Shown: one piece after another, positions 6,432-12,848 of the stretch | Numbering within the stretch: position 1 is the stretch's first letter | Layout of the letters: the number at the start of each line of letters is the position of its first letter | Source: an uncultured Lachnospiraceae bacterium | Lineage (GTDB): Bacteria; Bacillota; Clostridia; Lachnospirales; Lachnospiraceae | NCBI GenBank assembly: GCA_900554925.1 | Contig: USJG01000057.1 | Location: forward strand, 1-12,848 | Direction: 5' to 3' | Length of the DNA stretch: 12,848 nt | Made by a program: the position numbers and the translations under genes | Notes under the pieces: model-generated | Seen by the model: only the letters and a program-made list of their open reading frames with translations | Told to the model about the DNA's origin: nothing | Database searches by the model: none

Positions 6432-8639
6432 ATGATAAAACGACCGCTGGGGATAGTGTGTCTGGCGGTGGCAGTACTTTTGTACCTTTATGTAAGAGCT
6501 GGAGATATATCTTATACGGATTACAGTGAGTATCAGGGCCAGATGATCACTGTAACCGGGAAGGTTTACAAAAAAGAAACTGTTACACAGACCAGTGGAA
6601 TGACAGAGGTATTGTATCTGGATTTAGACCAGCCGGATAGTACCCTGCAACAGAAGGAAAATACAGGTCCCATCGGAAAAAGAGTAATATGTTATCTTAA
6701 GGAAGACCAGCCTGAAGTGGAAATGGGAAGCCATGTACGATTACAGGGAAAGCTGGCGTGCTTTGAGAAAGCATCAAATCCGGGACAGTTCGACGCATAT
6801 TCTTATTATCAGATATCTGAAATTTCATATCGCTTAAATCAGGCGGAAATTAAGGCAAAAACAACTAAATATAATAAATTGACGCAGGGCCTTTACAGGA
6901 TGCGTGCATTTTTTTCAGAAAAACTTAAGGAAGGCCTTAACGAAAAGGAAGCTTCTATTATGCAGACCATGCTGCTTGGAGAAAAAAGCAGCATGGATAA
7001 GGATTTAAAAGCCTTTTATCAGAGGAATGGGATTGCACATATACTGGCCATATCGGGACTTCATGTTTCCATGTTGGGGATGGGAATTTATAAAATTCTC
7101 AGAAAATCCGGAGTCCCTGTGAAATCAGCGGCAGTGCTGGCAGCTTGCATCATGGTTCTTTATGGAATCATGACAGGATTTTCTGTGTCAGCCTTAAGGG
7201 CGATCCTTATGTTTTCAATCCGCATGGCAGCTGTTATATTTGAGCGTACTTACGATACGCTTACAGCGGCAGCCTTAGCGGCAGTGCTGATACTGCTTAA
7301 GCAGCCTCTTTATTTTTTTCACAGCGGTTTTTTGTTTTCTTTTGGATGTGTGCTGGGGATCGGACTGCTTCTTCCTGTGCTGATGGAAGGAATGCAGCAG
7401 CGGCATTTTGCATTCAAGTCTTTTATAAGCGGGGTAGGAATGGCGGTAATCACTTTGCCGACCTATTTATGGTTTTATTATCAGTATCCTGTTTGTTCCA
7501 TTCTTTTAAATCTAATAGTGATTCCGCTTATGAGCTTTTTAATGGCAGCGGGTCTTCTGCTCATTGGCTTTGAAATCATTTGGCCGGCGGCGGCATTTTT
7601 CTTTGCAATACCCGTAAAAGCCATACTTAAGCTATATGAGATACTTTTGAAATTATGTGATGGATTTACAGAAAGTATCCTTACTACAGGAAGACCGGAA
7701 GAGTGGCAGATTGCTGCGTATCTGTGTTTTCTGATTTTCATTATCCTGTTTAAAAAGAGGTTAAAGCCCATAGTAAGGTGGGGAATAACTGTGGCTGCCA
7801 TAATGGTGCTGCTGTTTCAGCCTAAGGGGAAAATGGAAATCACATTTCTTGATGTAGGCCAGGGAGACTGTATTTTTATTGCCAATGACAATGGCGGCTG
7901 TTATCTGGTAGACGGAGGAAGCTTATCAGTGAAAGGAGCAGGGGAATACCGGATAATACCATTTCTGAAATTTCGTGGAGTTTCCAGTCTGGAGGCGGTT
8001 TTCATAACCCATCCCGATGAGGATCACTGCAATGGCATAAAGGAATTGATCGAGGAAGGACAGGTACAGGGGATAAGCATAAAGCATCTGATATTGCCGG
8101 ACATTGCCCGGAAATCAAAAAATCAGGGATATGCGGAATTAGAACAAATGGCAGCCATGGCAGATATTCCGGTTTTATATATAAGCAGAGGACAGGAAAT
8201 TACAGATGATAAGCTAAAGCTGACCTGTCTGCATCCGGTCAGAGGGGAAACAGCAGCCGAAAGCAATGAATATTCCCTTGTGTTGGAGATAACTTATGGA
8301 AAGTTCAGAACAATGCTGACCGGAGATGTGGAAGGAAGCGGAGAACAAAAACTGATCCGGTATCTGGAGAAGGAAAGAGGCAAAGGCCGGCTTACAGTAC
8401 TTAAGATCGCACACCATGGTTCAGCTTATTCCACGCCTGATGAATTTTTGGACAGTCAGCAGCCCGTTTATGCAATCATATCCTGTGGAAGGAATAATTC
8501 CTACGGCCATCCCCATGAAGAACTTATTAAGCGGCTGTTAAAATATGATGCCAATATTTTTATCACCTACGAAACCGGAGCTGTTACCTTTACCACAGAC
8601 GGACAAAAACTAGGAGTGACAAAATTCTTAACAAGATAA
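6432..8639 (+). CDS. comEC: ComEC/Rec2 competence DNA channel protein
   Basis: 735 residues, close to the Bacillus protein. ComEC is the inner-membrane channel that admits single-stranded DNA during transformation; its C-terminal beta-lactamase-like domain is thought to degrade the other strand. Domains in order: an N-terminal hydrophobic segment (about 5-21); an OB-like DUF4131 region (about 30-145); the multi-helix Competence domain (about 170-460) with the hallmark HILAISGLHVSMLG (203-216); and a metallo-beta-lactamase domain (about 467-735). The last has FLDVGQGDC (472-480), the metal-site motif HPDEDH (527-532), TGDVE (Asp632), AHHGS (660-664) and SCGRNNSYGHP (684-694). All hallmark motifs are present, so the protein looks functional. 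N-terminally it has fewer hydrophobic segments than some homologues. It closes the unit that began with comEA; GAAAGGAT lies upstream of its start. No comEB or pilus gene is visible in the window. Confidence 0.95.
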   Translation: MIKRPLGIVCLAVAVLLYLYVRAGDISYTDYSEYQGQMITVTGKVYKKETVTQTSGMTEVLYLDLDQPDSTLQQKENTGPIGKRVICYLKEDQPEVEMGSHVRLQGKLACFEKASNPGQFDAYSYYQISEISYRLNQAEIKAKTTKYNKLTQGLYRMRAFFSEKLKEGLNEKEASIMQTMLLGEKSSMDKDLKAFYQRNGIAHILAISGLHVSMLGMGIYKILRKSGVPVKSAAVLAACIMVLYGIMTGFSVSALRAILMFSIRMAAVIFERTYDTLTAAALAAVLILLKQPLYFFHSGFLFSFGCVLGIGLLLPVLMEGMQQRHFAFKSFISGVGMAVITLPTYLWFYYQYPVCSILLNLIVIPLMSFLMAAGLLLIGFEIIWPAAAFFFAIPVKAILKLYEILLKLCDGFTESILTTGRPEEWQIAAYLCFLIFIILFKKRLKPIVRWGITVAAIMVLLFQPKGKMEITFLDVGQGDCIFIANDNGGCYLVDGGSLSVKGAGEYRIIPFLKFRGVSSLEAVFITHPDEDHCNGIKELIEEGQVQGISIKHLILPDIARKSKNQGYAELEQMAAMADIPVLYISRGQEITDDKLKLTCLHPVRGETAAESNEYSLVLEITYGKFRTMLTGDVEGSGEQKLIRYLEKERGKGRLTVLKIAHHGSAYSTPDEFLDSQQPVYAIISCGRNNSYGHPHEELIKRLLKYDANIFITYETGAVTFTTDGQKLGVTKFLTR

Positions 8640-8645
8640 TCTATA

Positions 8646-8673
8646 TTGACTTTTATCTCTTTTAAGTTATAAT
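8646..8673 (+). promoter_or_regulatory. Sigma-A type promoter for the TetR-ABC operon
   Basis: TTGACT (8646-8651) and a perfect TATAAT (8668-8673) are separated by 16 bases. This is the strongest promoter-like sequence in the window. It lies just after the comEC stop and about 47 bases before the TetR-type gene, which makes that operon independent of the competence unit. Confidence 0.78.
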
Positions 8674-8688
8674 AAAACATATGATTTA
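8673..8688 (+). promoter_or_regulatory. Candidate operator for the TetR-type regulator
   Basis: TAAAACATATGATTTA is an imperfect palindrome, pairing at seven of eight positions and centred on the ATAT of CATATG. It starts at the last base of the -10 box and covers the expected transcription start, an ideal place for a repressor. The right half, ATGATTTA, occurs again as a direct copy at 8695-8702. Assignment to the TetR-type protein is inferred from position and symmetry only. Confidence 0.4.
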
Positions 8689-8719
8689 AAACGAATGATT
8701 TAGAAAGAAAGGATAAAAC

Positions 8720-9301
8720 ATGCCGCCAAAAGCAAAATTCACCAAAGAAGAAATTATAGAAGCTGCATTAAACATCGTCAGGACAGACGGATATGAAGGT
8801 TTGACCTCCAGGGCATTGGGCACATACCTCGGCAGCTCGGCAAGGCCGGTTTTTACAGTATTCAAAAATATGGAGGAGGTTCAGCAGGCTATGATCGGAG
8901 CTGCGAAGGCCCTGTATAAGGAGTATGTCGACAGGGGGCTTTTGGAGGTTCCAGCCTTTAAGGGTGTAGGTATGCAGTATATTTTCTTTTCTGTGAAGGA
9001 GCCAAAGCTTTTTCAACTTCTTTTTATGACAGAGCAGAAACAAATCCCCGACTTTTCAAATGCGCTTCCGCTCATTGATGAAAGCTATGAGGAAATTCTC
9101 CTGTCAATTCGAAAGCTTTATGGAATTAACGAAATTTCTGCGAGAAAGCTATATCATCATCTTTGGATCTATACACATGGGATCGCCTCCCTTTGCGCCA
9201 CTAAAATGTGTCATTTTACAGTTGAAGAGATCAGTACAATGATTACCGAGGTGTTTATGAGCATTCTAAAAAAGATAAAGGAAGAAGAAAATAATGATTA
9301 A
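8720..9301 (+). CDS. TetR/AcrR-family transcriptional regulator
   Basis: 193 residues. The N-terminal TetR-type helix-turn-helix covers about residues 8-54 (FTKEEIIEAALNIVRTDGYEGLTSRALGTYLG). The C-terminal ligand-binding region includes FFSVKEPKLFQLLFM, typical of the WHG-type TetR C-terminal domain. The start has AAAGGA at 8708-8713, six bases before the ATG. The gene overlaps the next ATPase gene by eight bases (ATG at 9294, stop TAA at 9299-9301), so translation is coupled. The usual logic of this arrangement is that the regulator represses its own operon until a small molecule binds, raising expression of the transporter. The promoter and a palindromic site sit directly upstream. The ligand is unknown. 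Confidence 0.9.
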   Translation: MPPKAKFTKEEIIEAALNIVRTDGYEGLTSRALGTYLGSSARPVFTVFKNMEEVQQAMIGAAKALYKEYVDRGLLEVPAFKGVGMQYIFFSVKEPKLFQLLFMTEQKQIPDFSNALPLIDESYEEILLSIRKLYGINEISARKLYHHLWIYTHGIASLCATKMCHFTVEEISTMITEVFMSILKKIKEEENND

Positions 9302-9986
9302 AGTGAAAGATATTATAAAATCATATGGAAAGGGCGAAAGCCGGTTTCAGGTATTAAAGGGCATCAGCCTTGATATTGAGGATAATGATTTTGTGGTGAT
9401 TCTCGGTGCATCGGGATCGGGCAAGTCTACTTTTTTGAATGTAATTTCAGGTCTGGAACGCCCTGACAGTGGTAAAGTGTTTTATGACGGACTGGATATC
9501 ACGACACTTTCAGATCATGAATTAACTGCATTTCGCAAGGAAACTGTGGGATTTATTTTTCAGCAGTATTATCTGCTGCCCAATATGAGCGTTGATAAAA
9601 ATGTGAAAATGGGCGCTGACTTAACCGGGAACAAAGATTATAAAACCATTATCCAGGCAGTTGGACTTTTAGAAAAGCTGCATAAATATCCAGGTGAGCT
9701 TTCAGGTGGCGAACAGCAGAGAGTATCGGTTGCAAGGGCATTGGCAAAAAGACCAAAGGTTTTGTTTCTTGATGAGCCGACCGGTGCATTGGATGAACAA
9801 ACAGGACGCCAGGTGCTTGATTATATCTGTAAGCTTAAGAAGGAATATGCTTTTACGATCGTAATGGTAACCCACAATTTAAATATTGCGGAAATGGCAA
9901 ATACGGTTATAAAAATGAACAGCGGAAAAATATCTGAAATTTACACAAATGAAACGCAAAAGACCGCTTATGAGATAGGGTGGTGA
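9294..9986 (+). CDS. ABC transporter ATP-binding protein, MacB/LolD type
   Basis: 230 residues, a single complete nucleotide-binding domain. Walker A is GASGSGKST (38-46), the Q-loop is in FIFQQYYLLP (Gln90/91), the signature is LSGGEQQRVSVARA (136-149), Walker B with catalytic Glu is VLFLDEPTGALD (156-167), and the switch histidine is His194 in VMVTHN. The GFIFQQYYLLP and LDEPTGALDEQTG wording is characteristic of the subfamily that energises FtsX-type permeases (MacB, LolD, BceA). In this subfamily ATP hydrolysis drives conformational coupling across the membrane rather than classical import. It overlaps the regulator gene upstream and lies four bases from the permease gene downstream, so the three form one operon. 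The substrate is not determinable; antimicrobial efflux or sensing is a common role. Confidence 0.94.
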   Translation: MIKVKDIIKSYGKGESRFQVLKGISLDIEDNDFVVILGASGSGKSTFLNVISGLERPDSGKVFYDGLDITTLSDHELTAFRKETVGFIFQQYYLLPNMSVDKNVKMGADLTGNKDYKTIIQAVGLLEKLHKYPGELSGGEQQRVSVARALAKRPKVLFLDEPTGALDEQTGRQVLDYICKLKKEYAFTIVMVTHNLNIAEMANTVIKMNSGKISEIYTNETQKTAYEIGW

Positions 9987-9990
9987 TGGT

Positions 9991-11139
9991 ATGCTGGTTG
10001 GAATAAAGAATGCGTCGAAACTCATCGGTATTTCCATTATGGCCTGTTGCGCGGTATTTGTATGTACCATGTTTCTGAATTTTTATTTTGACGTTCAGTT
10101 GATCGAGAGTAAAATAACATCGGAATTATCAATGATTTTTTATCAGGCTCAGGTTTCTACCGCAAAAGTTGTTTGCCTTGTAAGCGGCGGCTGCCTGCTT
10201 TTAACTTCGGTTGTTATGCTTTTATTTTATATTAAGCATTATATTGACACGCATAAAAAAGAGCTTGGAATATTAAAGGCACTGGGATATTCCAATCTTA
10301 AAATTGCAAGAAGCTTTTGGGTATTCGGAATCAGTACTTTGATGGGAACTGCCATTGGATATGCAGGAGCATTTCTTATCATTCCCAGGTTTTACGCCCT
10401 GCAAAATAAAGACAAAATACTTCCTGAGATAAGTATAAATTTTCATCCGAGCATTTTTCTTTATTTCGTGGTATTGCCGACGGTGTTCTTCTCAGTGCTT
10501 TCGATCTGCTATGGCTGGTACAAATTAAAAAAGCCCGTGCTGCTGCTTTTGAAAGATAATCTGCAAACTGCTTCTAAAGCGCCAAAACACAGAAGTGAAA
10601 ACAGTAAAGAAAATTCGTTTATAGAGGATTTGAAAAGGAATACCTTAAGATCGAAAAAGGTGCTTGTATTTTTCATTATTTTTGCTTCATTTTGCTTTTC
10701 TGCCATGGCTCAGATGTCTTTTAGCATGAAGGATCTGTCAAGTGAGATGATGGGTATAATGATGTTGGTTATTGGACTTGTATTAGCCTTTACAACCCTG
10801 TTTCTTGCCATAACGACAGTAATAAACGGAAATACAAAAACCATCGCTATGATGAGGGTATTCGGCTATTCGCAAAGGGAATGCTGCCGGGCAATACTGG
10901 GCGGATACCGGCCGTTATCCTATATTGGCTTTGTAATTGGAACAATCTATCAATACGCATTACTTCGGATTACGGTGGACATTGTGTTTAAAGATGTTGA
11001 GGGCGTACCTGAATATAAATTTGACTTTCCTGTCATGCTTATTTCACTTGTTGCTTTTGCGGCGGTTTACGAAATATTAATGTATGTCTATTCCGAAAAA
11101 ATTAAAAAGATTTCTATCAGGGAAATTATGATTGAGTAA
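9991..11139 (+). CDS. FtsX-type ABC transporter permease, compact two-half form
   Basis: 382 residues with about eight hydrophobic helices (roughly 11-33, 59-81, 108-132, 154-175, 224-244, 253-276, 309-330 and 346-367). The protein reads as two FtsX-like halves. Each has a cytoplasmic coupling segment of the same style: THKKELGILKALGYSNLKIAR (87-107) and NTKTIAMMRVFGYSQRECCR (281-300). Extracellular loops are short, so the large external domain of MacB or BceB is missing. The ATG is five bases after the ATPase stop, with GGGTGG (9978-9983) upstream. It should form a membrane complex with that ATPase. It is about half the size of many duplicated FtsX permeases, yet the frame is open and both halves look intact, so this seems a natural compact form rather than a truncation. 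The substrate is unknown. Confidence 0.88.
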   Translation: MLVGIKNASKLIGISIMACCAVFVCTMFLNFYFDVQLIESKITSELSMIFYQAQVSTAKVVCLVSGGCLLLTSVVMLLFYIKHYIDTHKKELGILKALGYSNLKIARSFWVFGISTLMGTAIGYAGAFLIIPRFYALQNKDKILPEISINFHPSIFLYFVVLPTVFFSVLSICYGWYKLKKPVLLLLKDNLQTASKAPKHRSENSKENSFIEDLKRNTLRSKKVLVFFIIFASFCFSAMAQMSFSMKDLSSEMMGIMMLVIGLVLAFTTLFLAITTVINGNTKTIAMMRVFGYSQRECCRAILGGYRPLSYIGFVIGTIYQYALLRITVDIVFKDVEGVPEYKFDFPVMLISLVAFAAVYEILMYVYSEKIKKISIREIMIE

Positions 11140-11167
11140 TGAAAGATATGGGAGAATAAGAATTTTA

Positions 11168-11196
11168 TACACAAACCAGTTTAGCCGTGATACAAT
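11168..11196 (+). promoter_or_regulatory. holA: Candidate holA promoter with extended -10
   Basis: TACACA (11168-11173) lies 17 bases from TACAAT (11191-11196), and TG at 11188-11189 gives an extended -10 (TGATACAAT). The -35 matches consensus at four of six positions. The -10 lies mostly in the loop of the inverted repeat 11174-11217. The start would be near 11203, giving a leader of about 50 bases to the holA ATG. Confidence 0.5.
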
Positions 11197-11227
11197 ATAA
11201 CCACGGATAAGCTGGTTATTTGTTTTG
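11174..11227 (+). terminator. Candidate intrinsic terminator after the TetR-ABC operon
   Basis: AACCAGTTTAGCCGTG (11174-11189) pairs with CACGGATAAGCTGGTT (11202-11217): 14 Watson-Crick pairs, one G-U and one G-A mismatch, around a 12-base loop. The stem is followed by ATTTGTTTTG, seven T in ten bases. It sits 34 bases after the permease stop, the right place to end that operon. The T-run is interrupted, so termination may be partial. Confidence 0.55.
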
Positions 11228-11254
11228 AAAGGTTGAAAAGGTATCGTTATTTAT

Positions 11255-12229
11255 ATGCAGCGTCTTTTGCAGGATATAAAAACAGGACAATTTAATCATA
11301 TATATCTTCTGTATGGTGAGGAAGCCTATCTTCGCAGGCAGTACAGGGACAGGCTTAAGAGTGCGATTATAGGTGATGACACCATGAATTATCACTATTA
11401 TGAAGGAAAAGATATTTCTGTTGGAGGGGTGATCGATCAGGCTGAAACACTTCCTTTTTTTGCAGAAAGACGCATGATCGTGATTGAAAACAGCGGTCTT
11501 CTTAAAAGCGGTGGAGAGCAGCTTGCAGAATATCTTGCATCTCCATCAGAAACCACTTATTTTCTGTTTGTGGAAACGGAAGTAGATAAAAGAAGTAAAT
11601 TATACAAAACGATTATGTCAAAGGGATGCAGTGTGGAATTTGCCATTCAGGATGAAAACACCTTAAAACGCTGGATACTTGGCATGATAAAAAAGGAAAA
11701 TAAAAAGATTTCAGAGAGAGATCTCAATTTTCTTCTGGAAAAAACAGGAACAGACATGGAAAATATCCGAAAGGAAACAGAGAAGCTGTTTTGCTATTGT
11801 CTTGATAAGGAGGTTATTTCAGGAAAGGATATTGAACAGATATGCACCCAAAGAATTGGAAACCATATTTTTGATATGGTCAGCGCTATAGGAGATAAGA
11901 AGCAAAAACGTGCATTGGAGCTGTATTATGAGCTTCTCGCACAAAAGGAACCGCCTATGCGGATATTGTTTCTGATTGCCAGACAGTTTAATATGCTTCT
12001 TCAGGTTAAGGAGCTTAAGGGGAAGGGATATCAAAATAAAGCAATTGGTGAAAAGGTAGGACTTCCGGGTTTTATTGCGGGAAAATATGTAACCCAGGCC
12101 TCACGCTTTAAAACAGAAGAAATCCGAAATGCAGTGGAGGAGTGCGTGGAGGCGGAGGAAGCCATTAAGACCGGGAGAATGAACGATAATATGAGCGTAG
12201 AAATGCTGATCATAAAGTATAGTAATTAA
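11255..12229 (+). CDS. holA: DNA polymerase III delta subunit
   Basis: 324 residues, within the usual range for HolA. Delta is the wrench of the clamp-loader complex: it opens the beta sliding clamp so it can be placed on primed DNA. The N-terminus MQRLLQDIKTGQFNHIYLLYGEEAYLRRQYRD is the typical start of Firmicute HolA, with the nucleotide-site-like YGEEAYL that lacks a true Walker A lysine. LPFFAERRMIVIENSGLL and YFLFVETEVDKRSKLYK belong to the first AAA-like domain. The C-terminal helical part (EPPMRILFLIARQFNMLLQVKELKGKG) matches the collar-forming region. An AAAGG at 11237-11241 lies 13 bases before the ATG, a loose spacing; an in-frame TTG at 11225 is blocked by a stop. The gene follows comEC in many Firmicutes, but here a TetR-ABC operon lies between them. 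Confidence 0.93.
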   Translation: MQRLLQDIKTGQFNHIYLLYGEEAYLRRQYRDRLKSAIIGDDTMNYHYYEGKDISVGGVIDQAETLPFFAERRMIVIENSGLLKSGGEQLAEYLASPSETTYFLFVETEVDKRSKLYKTIMSKGCSVEFAIQDENTLKRWILGMIKKENKKISERDLNFLLEKTGTDMENIRKETEKLFCYCLDKEVISGKDIEQICTQRIGNHIFDMVSAIGDKKQKRALELYYELLAQKEPPMRILFLIARQFNMLLQVKELKGKGYQNKAIGEKVGLPGFIAGKYVTQASRFKTEEIRNAVEECVEAEEAIKTGRMNDNMSVEMLIIKYSN

Positions 12230-12232
12230 TGT

Positions 12233-12261
12233 TTTGTGGCTGCGCGCTGCTTGGCCACAAA
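12233..12261 (+). terminator. Hairpin after holA, possible weak terminator
   Basis: TTTGTGGC (12233-12240) and GCCACAAA (12254-12261) form a perfect 8-bp stem with a 13-base GC-rich loop, starting three bases after the holA stop. The sequence after it (ATAACAATAT) is AT-rich but has no T-run, so a classical intrinsic terminator is doubtful. It may instead stabilise the holA 3' end. Confidence 0.35.
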
Positions 12262-12321
12262 TAACAATATAAAACATTCAATATAATTTAAAACAACCAG
12301 CGGCGCAGAAATGAGGGAAAA

Positions 12322-12768
12322 ATGAGCATGATCGAAGAGGTGCGCAGCCAGATGATGGCAGCCATGAAAAACAAAGATAAGGATAGAAAGGATGCGCTTT
12401 CCATGTTGCTTTCCGCATTGAAGAACAAGGCAATAGACAAGCGCTCCGATCTTACTGAGGCTGAGGAATTTGAGGTAGTAAAAAAGGAAATTAAGCAGAC
12501 CAAAGAAACCATGGAACTGGCACCTGATGACAGAACGGATATTAAGGAAGCCTGTCAGATAAGGCTGGCGGTTTATCAGGAATTTGCCCCTGAGGAAATG
12601 AATGAGGAGGCTATTCGCGCGCAGGTAAAGGAAGTGCTGGAAGTACTTGGAATTACGGAGCCCTCCGGCAGGGATAAAGGAAAGGTAATGAAGGAGCTTA
12701 TGCCCAGAGTAAAGGGAAGAGCCGATGGAGGGCTGGTAAATAAAATCGTAGGAGAAATGCTTGGTTAA
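12322..12768 (+). CDS. yqeY: GatB/YqeY domain protein
   Basis: 148 residues, the normal length of stand-alone YqeY. It resembles the tail domain of GatB, the amidotransferase subunit that acts on mischarged tRNA. The domain is mostly helical and suggests tRNA or RNA contact, but the role of the free protein is not settled. The conserved ends are clear: MSMIEEVRSQMMAAMKNKDKDRK at the start, and GKVMKELMPRVKGRADGGLVNKIVGEML at the end, the family's most conserved region. Two in-frame ATGs are possible (12322 and 12328). GAGGG at 12313-12317 is four bases from the first and ten from the second; the first is kept because homologues start MSLLE-like, which aligns with MSMIE. The NUDIX gene starts two bases after the stop, so both are probably one transcript. 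Confidence 0.93.
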   Translation: MSMIEEVRSQMMAAMKNKDKDRKDALSMLLSALKNKAIDKRSDLTEAEEFEVVKKEIKQTKETMELAPDDRTDIKEACQIRLAVYQEFAPEEMNEEAIRAQVKEVLEVLGITEPSGRDKGKVMKELMPRVKGRADGGLVNKIVGEMLG

Positions 12769-12770
12769 AT

Positions 12771-12848
12771 ATGAAAAGTCAGCTTACAACCCTGTGCTAC
12801 ATCGAAAAGGATAACAGATACCTGATGCTGCACAGGGTTTCTAAAAAG
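12771..12848 (+). CDS. NUDIX hydrolase / 8-oxo-dGTP diphosphatase-like, N-terminal part (cut by window end)
   Basis: Only 26 codons are visible, open to the last base: MKSQLTTLCYIEKDNRYLMLHR is typical of the first strand pair of bacterial MutT-like NUDIX hydrolases, in which TTLCYIE is followed by a turn and YLMLHR. The catalytic NUDIX box would lie beyond the window. The ATG is two bases after the yqeY stop, and AGGAG at 12750-12754 lies 16 bases before it, so translation may depend on ribosomes ending yqeY. Members clean oxidised nucleotides or hydrolyse other nucleoside diphosphate derivatives; specificity cannot be judged here. Confidence 0.75.
   Translation, partial: MKSQLTTLCYIEKDNRYLMLHRVSKK

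Noticed and set aside
7346..7573. Alternative + strand frame inside comEC
   Set aside because: It lies wholly within the well-supported channel domain of comEC and its product shows no domain.
8633..8658. AGATAA/TTATCT inverted repeat after comEC as a terminator
   Set aside because: Only six AT-rich pairs with a long loop, overlapping the TetR promoter -35; too weak to support.
9986..9988. ATG overlapping the ATPase stop as the permease start
   Set aside because: It is in a different frame from the permease; the ATG at 9991 is the one in frame.
12282..12287. Perfect TATAAT upstream of yqeY as a promoter
   Set aside because: No acceptable -35 element at 16-18 bases and no TG extension; in an AT-rich gap a chance match is likely, although a weak promoter cannot be excluded.

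Overview
The window looks like a chromosomal stretch of a low-to-moderate-GC Firmicute, most likely a Clostridia member of the Lachnospiraceae type. The basis is the gene content and protein style: a split comEA/comEC competence locus, a YdcZ-type transporter, AGGAGG-like ribosome binding sites and sigma-A type promoters. I cannot name a genus. All credible genes are on the + strand, are tightly packed and show no frameshift. I found no rRNA, tRNA, CRISPR array, insertion sequence or phage gene.

Layout, left to right. (1) 1-347 is the 3' end of an acetylornithine aminotransferase (argD-like). (2) 410-1966 is an orphan extracellular solute-binding protein with an unusual Ala/Glu/Gln-rich insertion and no lipobox. 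(3) 2042-2473 is a small YdcZ-family DMT membrane protein. (4) 2495-8639 appears to be one transcription unit behind a clear promoter: comEA, an OmpR-type response regulator, a HAMP histidine kinase, a tandem GerMN lipoprotein and comEC. The two DNA-uptake genes therefore bracket a complete two-component system with its own lipoprotein. (5) 8646-11139 is a self-contained operon of a TetR-type regulator, an MacB/LolD-type ABC ATPase and a compact FtsX-type permease, with its own promoter and a candidate operator. It ends at a long inverted repeat. (6) 11255-12229 is holA (DNA polymerase III delta), with a likely promoter lying inside that inverted repeat. (7) 12322-12768 is yqeY (GatB/YqeY domain), followed by the first 26 codons of a NUDIX hydrolase cut by the window end.

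How the genes work together. ComEA would bind DNA outside the membrane and hand it to the ComEC channel. The regulator, kinase and GerMN lipoprotein between them resemble in order the actinobacterial MtrA-MtrB-LpqB set, so an envelope-sensing signalling unit embedded in the uptake locus is the most interesting organisational feature. The TetR/ABC/FtsX operon looks like an inserted accessory efflux or resistance module between comEC and holA, two genes that are usually close neighbours in Firmicutes. Nothing here is a wholly unfamiliar protein system. The novelty candidates are the locus architecture, the leader hairpin over the comEA ribosome binding site, the promoter-in-terminator arrangement before holA, and the repeat-bearing insertion in the solute-binding protein.
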